From the NCBI GenBank assembly GCA_020638795.1, contig JACKHW010000005.1, positions 1 to 64,000 on the forward strand: 64,000 nt of DNA, in the 5' to 3' direction. Position numbers and translations under genes: made by a program. Positions 54,713-63,025 of the stretch are shown piece after piece. Source of the stretch: Planctomycetota bacterium (GTDB lineage: Bacteria; Planctomycetota; UBA1135; GCA-002748355). The notes under the pieces are model-generated. The model did no database searches, was not told the origin of the DNA, and worked only from the letters and a program-made list of their open reading frames with translations. How positions within the stretch are numbered: position 1 is the stretch's first letter; each line of letters starts with the position of its first letter.

Positions 54713-55591
54713 ATGGCTCCTCGGGGCCGATCGCGAGTCAAACCGTGGGTGGCGTGCTTCACACGCGGCAACGAGCGCGCGGTTGTCGACCTCGATCCCC
54801 ACTCCTTTCGCATACGCACCACCTACATCAATCCCGGGAGTGCGAACGGCGTCTTCAATCTTTGGGCAGCCGAGGATCGCGTCTATCTGAGGGCGAGATC
54901 TCCTGCGCACGGCATCGAACTCTGGGTCTCCGACCTGACGACGACGGGCACGAAGCTCGTGAAAGACATCAACCCAGGGGTCGTCCAGGGATTCGACTCG
55001 TACGCGACCGTCGTGGGCAATCGCCTCTACTTCGCGGCGAGCACGATCGGAGGTCAGGTCCTGTACGTCAGTGACGGCACAGACTCGGGCACACATTCGG
55101 TGTGTGATCTCGAGACACAGAACCCGACGTTCGTGACGCTCCAAGGGCGACTCTACGTGTCGGCATTCGATCTCGGAGGAGCCGGTCTCGAACTCATCGA
55201 AATCGTGGATCCAGGTGCAATGGTCGAGACGTTCGAGAGCCGATGCGCGCCGGACTTCTCCTTCATGACCGCGACTCCGCCGGTGCTTGGAGCTTCCTCG
55301 TTGCTTCGCGGCGAGACTCCGCCGAATCACGTAGGGCTCGTGCTCATCGCCGCACCGGACACGCCGAGCCTGAACTTGCCGATCTTGCAACCACAATGCC
55401 GGAGCCGAACCTTCGCGCCCCTACTCAGTTTGACGGCGACACCGTCAGGTTCTTGGTCCATCCCGCTCGCGGTTCCGAACGTGGCAGCGCTCCGCGGAGT
55501 CTCGCTCTTCGTCCAGACCTGGAATCTGCAAGCTGTGTCGTTGTTCCCGGCGTCGACGACCAACGCACTGCGCCTCACGGTCGGCCGCTGA
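54713..55591 (+). CDS. N-terminally truncated relative of the DGTxxGT propeller protein
   Basis: 292 residues without a signal peptide. GIELWVSDLTTTGTKLVKDI and LYVSDGTDSGT are the same repeat as in the 935-residue protein at 47861, but only about three units remain. The shared C-terminal module is intact (core LAVPNVAALRGVSLFVQT, end TNALRLTVG). A stop lies 10 nt upstream in frame, so the missing N-terminus is real for this reading. It is either a decayed copy or a protein exported by another route. Confidence 0.55.
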   Translation: MAPRGRSRVKPWVACFTRGNERAVVDLDPHSFRIRTTYINPGSANGVFNLWAAEDRVYLRARSPAHGIELWVSDLTTTGTKLVKDINPGVVQGFDSYATVVGNRLYFAASTIGGQVLYVSDGTDSGTHSVCDLETQNPTFVTLQGRLYVSAFDLGGAGLELIEIVDPGAMVETFESRCAPDFSFMTATPPVLGASSLLRGETPPNHVGLVLIAAPDTPSLNLPILQPQCRSRTFAPLLSLTATPSGSWSIPLAVPNVAALRGVSLFVQTWNLQAVSLFPASTTNALRLTVGR

Positions 55592-55762
55592 TCGACCGAG
55601 CGAGACGGACAACGGACCTCGTCATTTGGACGAAGTCGCTTTGATGCTCGCGCTCCTCGCACTGACCGCGATCTCCCGCGTGCGAGGTTGCACGACGAGG
55701 ATCTGTAGGAGTACACGACAGCCGATGAATCGCGCGTCGACGTCGAGCGGCACACGTGATGA

Positions 55763-56689
55763 TCAGCGGCTCTGCTTCCACGTGAAGTCGTAACGCCACG
55801 TCTGCGATGTTTGCGTCACGGTCTCACCTTGGAGACGGACGAGGGTCGTTCGCTCGCGAACGATGCTGAACGGCCGTCGGAGCCTGTCATCGCCCACGAA
55901 GTCCAGTTTCTCTGTCGCGCGCAACTCGCTCACGAAGTCCTCGGGAAGCTTTCGATGCATACGCGCGAAGTTCCGCGCGAAGGGCGCCATGTAGGATTCG
56001 CGTGCAGCGTCGGGCCGCAACTCGGTCGTACTCGACAGATGCACTGCGCCACGTCGCTCGCGCGCCGGGCCATGGTTGGCGGTCACGCACATCGCGGGAA
56101 GAATTAGGGCATCGACCTGCAGCGTCGTCGCGTGGACGCGACGCTGCCATGCAGCGAGCGGTGCGCACGTCCACGCACCGATCCAAGTGCAACAGACGTC
56201 CTCCGCGATCTTCGTGTGGTCCGCGTCCGGGATCGCGCTCGCCGGAACGCGGACCGGACGCGTAGCCTCGATCTTGCGCAAGGCTCTCGCTGGCGCATTC
56301 CCGCCCACCTCGAGCCACAACCACGCGTTGTAGTCGAGGAGTTTTCCCGACGCCGATACGAGGAGCGACAACTCGGTTCCCTGGCCACGCGGTTGCGGGA
56401 GGATGGACACGCGCATCGCATCGCCCTCGCGCGTCGCTCGCACCTCGTAATGCCGCTCGTGTGTCGCCCACTCGGAGGCGAAGGTCTCTCGCACCGTCGC
56501 TTCGCACGGGAGGGGCCACGGAAACTCGTGGTCCGCAGCCATCGATCGATCGGTCACGAGCCTGAGGCGATCCACGTCCTGTGTCGCCGGAACAGCACAC
56601 GCGAAACAGAACACCATCGGACTCCATCGCATCGGGGGCATCCTCATCGAAGAAGTGCGTTCGATCGGGCTCCGCGTCGAGCTGCGCAC
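55763..56689 (-). CDS. Exported hypothetical protein, paralogue of the next gene upstream
   Basis: 308 residues from the first ATG; 56647 (MRMPPMRWSPMVFCFACA) gives a more typical signal peptide. The mature protein opens with FPWPLPCEATV and ends with WRYDFTWKQ, matching the pairs FDWPLPGTVTV and RVYEFDWKE of the gene at 56724. The two are thus tandem paralogues that have diverged greatly. No known family is recognised; beta-rich. Confidence 0.6.
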   Translation of the reverse strand: MRSSTRSPIERTSSMRMPPMRWSPMVFCFACAVPATQDVDRLRLVTDRSMAADHEFPWPLPCEATVRETFASEWATHERHYEVRATREGDAMRVSILPQPRGQGTELSLLVSASGKLLDYNAWLWLEVGGNAPARALRKIEATRPVRVPASAIPDADHTKIAEDVCCTWIGAWTCAPLAAWQRRVHATTLQVDALILPAMCVTANHGPARERRGAVHLSSTTELRPDAARESYMAPFARNFARMHRKLPEDFVSELRATEKLDFVGDDRLRRPFSIVRERTTLVRLQGETVTQTSQTWRYDFTWKQSR

Positions 56690-56723
56690 ATCGAGCAGCA
56701 GCAGTCACCTCGTGTCGTCGGCA

Positions 56724-57812
56724 TCACTCCTTCCAGTCGAACTCGTACACCCGCCGCTCGAGGTAGCGCTGCGGAGCTTGCCCCTCGACATCGACGACGT
56801 GGTTCTTCTCGAAACTCGCCGAGAGCGGACGCAGGTTGTCGAGGCGCGTCACGACGTCGACGGACGTCCGGATGTCGATCTCCTTGATCTTGTCCGGATC
56901 GAAGGTCTTCGCTTCGGGGCTGTGCTTCATCGAGGTGGCGAAGAGCTGCGCGAGATAATCGGCGTAGGCCTTGCGCGCTTCGGGTCCCGAAGCGCGGGTC
57001 ACGGTCCGGAGCTTGACGTAGCCCTCGTTGCCTCCCGCGTCGGCGGCATCCACTGCACCGAGATTCTGCGCGAGGAGCTTGGCAGGCATCGCGAACGTTC
57101 CGAGCGGCAACTTCGTCGACTGTTCTCGCTGCTTGCCGGCGGGAACGTCCCACTGGATCCAACTCCCGACCCACGCGTCCCAGAACTGCCCCGCCGACGC
57201 CTCGAGTGTCGCGCGCATCGATGGAGACTCGAGCGCCGTGCGCATCTGCGCAGCCTTCGCATCCCCGTGCCCGCCTTCGTTCTTCGTGAGTTCGGCGACC
57301 ACACGACGGATGGTCTCGTCCATACCGATCGTTCCTCGGTAGGCACCGTGCGCGTCGATGACGAGGTCGGGGATCGCGGCCGACAATGCGAGTGCCGGGG
57401 CGAGCTGCTCGCGGATCTCGGGTTTGGTCAGGTCCATGTCATCGAGCTTCAAGAACTCGAACGAACGCAGGGACACGAGCAACTCCTTCGCGTCGGAATC
57501 CTCGGGGCCGCCGTCCTTCGACGCCTCCCTCGGACGAACGTGCACCTGGTAGCGCATGTGCATCGTCTTCCCATTCTTCGTCGCGTGCTCGGTCACGGTC
57601 ACCGTGCCGGGGAGCGGCCAGTCGAACTTCGGTTGCGTCGGCGTCTGGGCTTCGGGCGTCTGGGCTTCGGGCGTCTGGGCTTCGGGCGTCTCTGTCGAAT
57701 CGGACGCGTCTTGCGCACGAAGTCCAGCAGCGACGAGCGCGCACGCCAGGACACCACATACGGGCGCGATCAGGATCGCACGAACGGACAGCATGCAAGA
57801 ACGGTGCATCAT
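56724..57812 (-). CDS. Exported hypothetical protein with PEAQT repeats
   Basis: 362 residues; GGGAGC lies just before two adjacent ATGs, the second of which (57809) has the better spacing. The signal peptide (VRAILIAPVCGVLACALVAAG) is followed by a linker of three PEAQT units. The main domain is alpha/beta and shares its two ends with the paralogue at 55763. No known family is recognised. It is transcribed first, so both paralogues may form one operon, 34 nt apart. Confidence 0.65.
   Translation of the reverse strand: MMHRSCMLSVRAILIAPVCGVLACALVAAGLRAQDASDSTETPEAQTPEAQTPEAQTPTQPKFDWPLPGTVTVTEHATKNGKTMHMRYQVHVRPREASKDGGPEDSDAKELLVSLRSFEFLKLDDMDLTKPEIREQLAPALALSAAIPDLVIDAHGAYRGTIGMDETIRRVVAELTKNEGGHGDAKAAQMRTALESPSMRATLEASAGQFWDAWVGSWIQWDVPAGKQREQSTKLPLGTFAMPAKLLAQNLGAVDAADAGGNEGYVKLRTVTRASGPEARKAYADYLAQLFATSMKHSPEAKTFDPDKIKEIDIRTSVDVVTRLDNLRPLSASFEKNHVVDVEGQAPQRYLERRVYEFDWKE
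57641..57685. repeat. Three tandem 15-bp units (coding repeat)
   Basis: Unit GCGTCTGGGCTTCGG, three identical copies, encodes PEAQT repeats on the minus strand in the linker of the exported protein. Likely to change copy number between strains. Confidence 0.8.
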
Positions 57813-57898
57813 GCTCCCGATTCGAACACAGATGGCCCTGCAGCGACAGTCGAGGCCGGTGTCGCGGGCTGAAAACCGTCTCGCGGCAACGGTTCGCT

Positions 57899-57927
57899 GG
57901 CGATTTCACGCACTCGGAACATGCCCG
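57899..57927 (+). promoter_or_regulatory. Second copy of the 29-bp element
   Basis: See 10581-10609. Here it ends 15 nt before GTTATGCT. Confidence 0.35.
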
Positions 57928-57942
57928 CGCTTTCCGGGCGCT

Positions 57943-57950
57943 GTTATGCT
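57943..57950 (+). promoter_or_regulatory. Putative -10 box GTTATGCT of methionine aminopeptidase
   Basis: TATGCT ends 9 nt before the ATG at 57960; no Shine-Dalgarno sequence. A candidate for a leaderless mRNA. Confidence 0.4.
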
Positions 57951-57959
57951 CCGCCGTCC

Positions 57960-58862
57960 ATGGCCGTCATCGACTACGACAAGTTTCGCGAAGCGGGACG
58001 CATCGCTGCTGCAGCTCGCGAACATGCCAAAGCCCTGATCACGCCCGGACGCCTGATGCGCGAGGTCGTCGAAGCCTGCGAAGCGAAGATCTTCGAACTC
58101 GGCGGACAGCTCGCGTTTCCGGCCCAGATCTCGAAGAACCATGTCGCGGCCCACTACTGCCCCCCGCCCGACGACACGACGATCATCGAGGATGGCGACA
58201 TCCTCAAGCTCGACTGCGGCGTGCACGTCGACGGCTACGTCGCCGACAACGCGGTCACGGTCGACCTGCGTGACGGACCCGACGGCGCGCTCGCGAGCGC
58301 ATCGCGCATGGCCCTCGAGAACGTCATCGCGATGATCGGTCCCGGCGTCGCCGTTCGCGACATCGGCAAGACGATCCAGGACACGATCGAGAGCATGGGG
58401 CTCAAGCCGGTGTTCAACCTCACCGGGCACGGAGTCGCGCGTTGGGTCATCCACTGCGCCCCGTCGATCCCGAACTACGACGACCAACGCAAGGGCACCA
58501 TCAAGCCGGGCCAGGTCATCGCGTGCGAGCCGTTCGCGAGTGACGGTCGCGGCTACATCGAAGAAGTCGGCGAGCCCGAGGTCTTCCAGCAGAGCCGGCC
58601 ACTCAAGATGCGCGACAAGCTTCCGTCACGCATCGAAGAGGCACTCGAAGCGTTCCGTCGGTTGCCGTTCGCGCGTCGCGACCTGATGCGCTTCTTCGAG
58701 GACGAGAAGGAATCGGAAGAGACGCTGCGCTACTTGCGCAAGAAGCGTCTCCTCACCGAGTACCCGCCGCTCGCCGAGAAGAAGGGCACCCGCATCAGTC
58801 AGCACGAGCACACGATCCTCATCACCGAGACCGGCGCCGAGGTAACGACTCTGAGCGCCTGA
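57960..58862 (+). CDS. map: Type II (archaeal/eukaryal-type) methionine aminopeptidase
   Basis: About 300 residues; removes the initiator methionine. The five metal ligands of the pita-bread fold are D85, D96, H157, E190 and E283, with H65 (AAHYCPPP) in the active site. The spacing, the NLTGHG motif and the helical insert of about 60 residues between E190 and E283 (EALEAFRRLPFARR) are those of archaeal MetAP2, not of bacterial MetAP1. The start at 57960 fits the archaeal N-terminus (IDYDKFREAGRIA). Acquisition from an archaeon is a plausible inference; whether a type I enzyme exists elsewhere in the genome cannot be seen. Confidence 0.93.
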   Translation: MAVIDYDKFREAGRIAAAAREHAKALITPGRLMREVVEACEAKIFELGGQLAFPAQISKNHVAAHYCPPPDDTTIIEDGDILKLDCGVHVDGYVADNAVTVDLRDGPDGALASASRMALENVIAMIGPGVAVRDIGKTIQDTIESMGLKPVFNLTGHGVARWVIHCAPSIPNYDDQRKGTIKPGQVIACEPFASDGRGYIEEVGEPEVFQQSRPLKMRDKLPSRIEEALEAFRRLPFARRDLMRFFEDEKESEETLRYLRKKRLLTEYPPLAEKKGTRISQHEHTILITETGAEVTTLSA

Positions 58863-58863
58863 T

Positions 58864-58878
58864 CGTCCGCGGCGGACG
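58864..58878. terminator. 15-nt palindrome between convergent stops
   Basis: CGTCCGC, one G, GCGGACG. It lies between the aminopeptidase stop (58862) and the leucine dehydrogenase stop (58882) and could end both transcripts. Confidence 0.45.
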
Positions 58879-58881
58879 CGG

Positions 58882-59946
58882 TCAGTTCGTGACGTGCTCG
58901 CGGCGCCCTTCGGCGAGGATCTCGAGAGCGCGGCGATGTGCGGCTTCGGCCGTCGAGATGTGTTCACGCTCGCTGAGTTCGAAGATCTCTTCGAGCGCAT
59001 CGGGAATGCGACGGACTCGTTCGAGACTCTTGGCCTCGTCGTAGCCACCGGGCATGAGCTCGACCGCGACGTTGATGATGCCGCCCGCGTTGATCACGTA
59101 GTCGGGAGCGTAGAGGATGCCTCGCTGACGCAGGAGGTCACCGTGCTCGAGTGTCGCGAGCTGGTTGTTGGCGCAACCCGCGATGACTTTGCAGCGAAGG
59201 GCCGGAATCGTTTCGTCGTTGAGGATCGCACCGAGTGCGCATGGAGCGAGAACGTCGCAGTCGGCACTGAGCACGTCGTCGTCGTGCAGGATCTCGGCAT
59301 CGAGTTCCTTCGCGAGTTGCTCGGCGCGCTCGACGTTCATGTCGTAGATCGACAGGCGTGCACCCAGCTCGTGCAGTTCGCGAGCCATGATCGACCCGAC
59401 GGCGCCGACGCCTTGGAGGACGATGTGCTTGCCGGTGACCGAGTCCCCATCGAACGCGCGTTCGACGCACTTCTGGATCCCGAGCACACAACCGCGCGCC
59501 GTGTACGGACTCGGGTTGCCCGACGAGCCGGACGCGCGCGACAGCCCCGTCACGTAACGCGTCTCCTGACGCACGATCTCGAGGTCTTCGATCGACGTGT
59601 TGACGTCTTCCGCGGTGATGTAGAGCCCACCGAGGTGATCGATGAAGCGCCCCATCGCGCGATAGAGCTTCTCGGACTTGATGGTCTTCGGATCGCCGAT
59701 GATGACGCTCTTGCCACCGCCGAGCCCGGTATGCGCGATCGCAGATTTGAAGGTCATGCCCTTCGAGAGCCGCAGGACGTCGGTGAGGGCCGCCTCCTCA
59801 CTCTTGTAGGGCCACATGCGCATGCCGCCCAGGGCCGGTCCGAGTGTCGTGTCGTGCACCGCGATCAACGCGTGGAGCTTGGACTCGGGATCTTTGGCGA
59901 CGACTACCTTCTCGTAGTCGTCGATGGGCAACTCGCGGATTTCCAT
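58882..59946 (-). CDS. ldh: Leucine dehydrogenase (Glu/Leu/Phe/Val dehydrogenase family)
   Basis: 354 residues. NAD-dependent oxidative deamination of branched-chain amino acids. GGMRMWPY at 40-47, catalytic lysines at K67 and K79 (GLGGGKSVI), and the NAD loop GVGAVGS near 180 agree with Bacillus leucine dehydrogenase in position. The hinge motif GSSGNPSPYTARG is also present. Phenylalanine or valine dehydrogenase are possible alternatives, since specificity rests on a few residues. Downstream of topA on the same strand, but with its own -10 box. Confidence 0.88.
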   Translation of the reverse strand: MEIRELPIDDYEKVVVAKDPESKLHALIAVHDTTLGPALGGMRMWPYKSEEAALTDVLRLSKGMTFKSAIAHTGLGGGKSVIIGDPKTIKSEKLYRAMGRFIDHLGGLYITAEDVNTSIEDLEIVRQETRYVTGLSRASGSSGNPSPYTARGCVLGIQKCVERAFDGDSVTGKHIVLQGVGAVGSIMARELHELGARLSIYDMNVERAEQLAKELDAEILHDDDVLSADCDVLAPCALGAILNDETIPALRCKVIAGCANNQLATLEHGDLLRQRGILYAPDYVINAGGIINVAVELMPGGYDEAKSLERVRRIPDALEEIFELSEREHISTAEAAHRRALEILAEGRREHVTN

Positions 59947-60042
59947 GCGGAGGCGAAGTTCGAAAGGGTCATCCGGGGCGCGGCGTGGCCGCGTCCGGTC
60001 GGAACACGCCCGCGCAAGAGCCCGGACGATCGAGGGGCAGAG

Positions 60043-60050
60043 ATTCTACG
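60043..60050 (-). promoter_or_regulatory. Putative -10 box CGTAGAAT of leucine dehydrogenase (minus strand)
   Basis: Lies about 97 nt before the ATG. Identical to the box at 43862-43869. Confidence 0.4.
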
Positions 60051-60163
60051 GAAGCGGCGCCAGCACGGGAAGCACGAGGGTGATCGCGAACCAGCAACGC
60101 GCCACAAACACGTTCGACGGCGAGACTTACGATTGCGTGAACTCGAAGGCCCGCGCCGTGATC

Positions 60164-62881
60164 TCAGGCACCCGGCTTCTTGTTCGACGAGCCCGACTTT
60201 TTCTTCGCGGGGGCCTTCTTCTTGGCCGCCGTCTTCGTCGCAGTCGAGGACTTGGCCGAGGACTTCGCACCGGTCTTCTTCGAGGCCGCCTTCTTGGCCT
60301 TCTTCTTCTTTTTCTTCGGCCCTGCGGCCGCGCGCGCGGCGATCAGTTCGAGTGCGAGATCGAGCGTGACTTCGTCGACGCTCGTTCCACGCGGCAGCGA
60401 CGCATGCGTCGTACCGTCGGTCACGTAGGGGCCGAAACGACCCTCGAGCAGTTTGATCTCGTCGCCGGTCTCCGGATGCTTGCCACAGACCTTGAGCGGT
60501 TCGCGACGCGCCGCCGTGCGCCCGCGGCGCTGCTTGGGCTGTGCCAGGAGCTTCAAGGCCTCGTCGAGCGTGACGTTCAACGGCGAGAGTTCGGCGGGCA
60601 GCGAGCGCGTCTCTTTTTCGGCGTAGACGTAAGGGCCGTAGCGACCGTTGTTGGCAAAGACGTCCGCCTCGGTGCCGGGCTGCTTCCCGAGGAGTCGCGG
60701 AAGCGAAAGGAGCGCGAGCGCTTCGTCGAGCGTGATCGTCTCGATCTCCATGCCCGCGAGGAGCGAGGCCATCTTGGGCTTCTCCTCACCTTCGATCATG
60801 TCACCGAGTTGCACGTACGGGCCGAAGCGACCGGTCTTGGCGTAGACCGGGAGTCCGCTGTCCGGATCGTTACCGATCACGCGCGGACCCGCCTCCGCCT
60901 TCTGCAGCAGGTCGATCGCTTTCTCGAGCGTGAGTTCGTCGGGCGCGATGTCGTCGGCGATCGAAGCGCGCACGTCCCCCATCGACAAGAACGGCCCGTA
61001 CCGCCCGACACGCACCTCGACGATCGTCCCGTCATGCTCGCCGAGCGTGATACCGCAGACTTCTCGCGGATCGATCTTCTCGACGACCGACGCGAGCTTC
61101 GAACGCAGGCCGAGGCTGCCGTTCCCGTTGTAGAAACGTTCGAGGTAGTCCTTGTTGTCGATCTCGCCGAGCGAGATCTTGTCGAGGTCGTCCTCCATCG
61201 AGGCCGTGAAGCCGTAGTCGACGAGGTCGGTGAGCCAGCCCTCCATGAGCTTCGTGACCGCGAACGCGGTCCACGTCGGGCAGAGCGCGTTGCCGAGCTT
61301 ACGGACGTATTCGCGCCGCAGGATCGTCTCGATGATCGACGCGTAGGTACTCGGACGACCGATGCCGCGCGCTTCGAGTTCGCGCACGAGACTGGCTTCG
61401 GTGAGGCGCGCTGGTGGCTGTGTGGTGTGGTCCTTCGCGTCAAGCCCGAGCAACTTCAAGGCATCGCCAGGACGCATCTTGGGCAGGCGCTTCTCGGCTT
61501 CGTCGCCACTGTCCGCAGCGGCGTGACGATCGTAGGCCGCCAGGAAACCGGGGAACTCGATCACCTTGCCCCCGACCTGGAACGTCGCGTCGTCGACCTG
61601 GATCTCGACGCTCACGCGGGTTCCCTTCGCGTCCTTCATCTGACTCGCCACGGTGCGGCGCCAGATCAGGTCGTAGAGGCGTCCGGCATCGCTGCCGAGC
61701 GACTTCGCGACATCGGCGATCTCGGTGAAACCCTGAGCACCCGCAGGGCGAATCGCTTCGTGCGCCTCTTGGGCGTTCTTGACCTTGCTCTTGTAGGAAC
61801 GCGGTGCATCGGGGAGCGAATCCTTGCCGAAGCGCTGCGAGATCACCTCGCGAGCATTGCGCAACGCTTCTTCGCTCAGCGTCGTCGAATCGGTTCGCAT
61901 GTAGGTGATGAACCCGTTCTCGTAGAGCCGCTGCGCGAGGTCCATCGTTCGCCGCGCGCTGTAGCGCAGCCGACGGTTGGCCTCCTGCTGCAACGTCGAC
62001 GTCGTGAACGGCGCCTGCGGACGCTCCGTGAACGGTTTCTCCTCGACCGCCGCGACGCGCGGATCGGCGTTCTCGATGCGTGCGAGCAGATCGCGCGCGG
62101 CCTTCTCGTCGAGCAGGACGGGCGCCTGACCGTCCACTTCCTTGAGTTTGCCGGTCGTCGGTTCGAAGTCCTTGCCGGTCGCGATCCGTCGCCCGGCAAC
62201 CTTGGTCAGCGTCGCGTCGAAGGGCTTCGCGTCGGGATCATGCGGCGCCGAGAACGACCCGACGAGATCCCAGAACGTCGCCTTGCGGAACGCCATCCGC
62301 GCGCGCTCACGTTCGACGATCAGGCGCACCGCGACGCTCTGCACGCGGCCGGCCGAGAGGCGCGGCTTCACCTTCTTCCACAGGAGCGGGGACACCTCGT
62401 AGCCGTAGAGCCGGTCGAGGATGCGCCGCGTCTCCTGCGCGCGCACGAGATCCTCGTCGATGTCACGCACGGTATCGAGCGCGTCGTGGATCGCCTTCTT
62501 CGTGATCTCGTGGAAGACGAGCCGCTTGTACGGAACGTTCGGTCGCAACACCTCCTTGAGGTGCCACGAGATCGACTCTCCCTCGCGGTCCTCGTCGGTC
62601 GCGAGGTAGAGGCTGTCGCTGTCGGCGAGCAGGGCCTTGAGCTTCTTGATCTGGTCCTTCTTGCTCGAAGGCACGACGTAGAGTGGCTCGAAGTCGTTCT
62701 CGATGTTGACGCCGAGACGTGCCCAGGGCTCTTTCTTGTACTTCGCGGGGATCTCGGAAGCCGACTCGGGCAGATCCCGGATGTGTCCAATGCTCGCTTC
62801 GACGTGATAGCCGTCACCCAGGAAGCGCGCGAGCGTGCGCGCCTTGGCGGGTGATTCGACGATGACCAGGGCTTTGGGCAT
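60164..62881 (-). CDS. topA: DNA topoisomerase I with Lys/Ala-rich tail
   Basis: About 905 residues; relaxes negative supercoils. The Toprim domain is at the N-terminus (MPKALVIVESPAKARTLARF, ATDEDREGE) and the catalytic tyrosine is Y327 in ITYMRTDS. The C-terminal part has four or five Topo_C repeats of the form GRFGPYV in place of the zinc fingers found in E. coli TopA. The last 50 residues are a Lys/Ala tail (KKKKKKAKKAASKK), like those that give processivity in other GC-rich bacteria. The ATG at 62881 matches the family N-terminus; the longer frame does not. Essential housekeeping gene. Confidence 0.96.
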   Translation of the reverse strand: MPKALVIVESPAKARTLARFLGDGYHVEASIGHIRDLPESASEIPAKYKKEPWARLGVNIENDFEPLYVVPSSKKDQIKKLKALLADSDSLYLATDEDREGESISWHLKEVLRPNVPYKRLVFHEITKKAIHDALDTVRDIDEDLVRAQETRRILDRLYGYEVSPLLWKKVKPRLSAGRVQSVAVRLIVERERARMAFRKATFWDLVGSFSAPHDPDAKPFDATLTKVAGRRIATGKDFEPTTGKLKEVDGQAPVLLDEKAARDLLARIENADPRVAAVEEKPFTERPQAPFTTSTLQQEANRRLRYSARRTMDLAQRLYENGFITYMRTDSTTLSEEALRNAREVISQRFGKDSLPDAPRSYKSKVKNAQEAHEAIRPAGAQGFTEIADVAKSLGSDAGRLYDLIWRRTVASQMKDAKGTRVSVEIQVDDATFQVGGKVIEFPGFLAAYDRHAAADSGDEAEKRLPKMRPGDALKLLGLDAKDHTTQPPARLTEASLVRELEARGIGRPSTYASIIETILRREYVRKLGNALCPTWTAFAVTKLMEGWLTDLVDYGFTASMEDDLDKISLGEIDNKDYLERFYNGNGSLGLRSKLASVVEKIDPREVCGITLGEHDGTIVEVRVGRYGPFLSMGDVRASIADDIAPDELTLEKAIDLLQKAEAGPRVIGNDPDSGLPVYAKTGRFGPYVQLGDMIEGEEKPKMASLLAGMEIETITLDEALALLSLPRLLGKQPGTEADVFANNGRYGPYVYAEKETRSLPAELSPLNVTLDEALKLLAQPKQRRGRTAARREPLKVCGKHPETGDEIKLLEGRFGPYVTDGTTHASLPRGTSVDEVTLDLALELIAARAAAGPKKKKKKAKKAASKKTGAKSSAKSSTATKTAAKKKAPAKKKSGSSNKKPGA

Positions 62882-62965
62882 GTGTGCGACGACAGGAGGG
62901 TTCTCGATAGGCGCGGCGTCTCCGAGCGACCCGCATCGGGTCACGCCGGGGAGCGAAGGCGGCCG

Positions 62966-62973
62966 ATGGTAGG
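62966..62973 (-). promoter_or_regulatory. Putative -10 box CCTACCAT of topA (minus strand)
   Basis: TACCAT lies about 85 nt before the topA ATG and fits the TANNNT pattern. Confidence 0.3.
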
Positions 62974-63025
62974 AAGGAGCGTCGCGCGATTGCAAGGCAG
63001 CGTCCGTCGACACTCCTGGCGAACT

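Noticed and set aside
57641..57691. CRISPR or regulatory repeat
   Set aside because: The three 15-bp units are in frame, contiguous, and encode PEAQT; there are no spacers.
59947..60163. tRNA or small RNA gene in the gap upstream of leucine dehydrogenase
   Set aside because: No cloverleaf, anticodon arm or terminal CCA-type pairing could be found; only a -10-like box is supported.
59924..62854. Open frame of 976 codons opposite topA
   Set aside because: It is the antisense of a well-supported gene; its composition is typical of shadow frames in GC-rich DNA and it has no recognisable domain.
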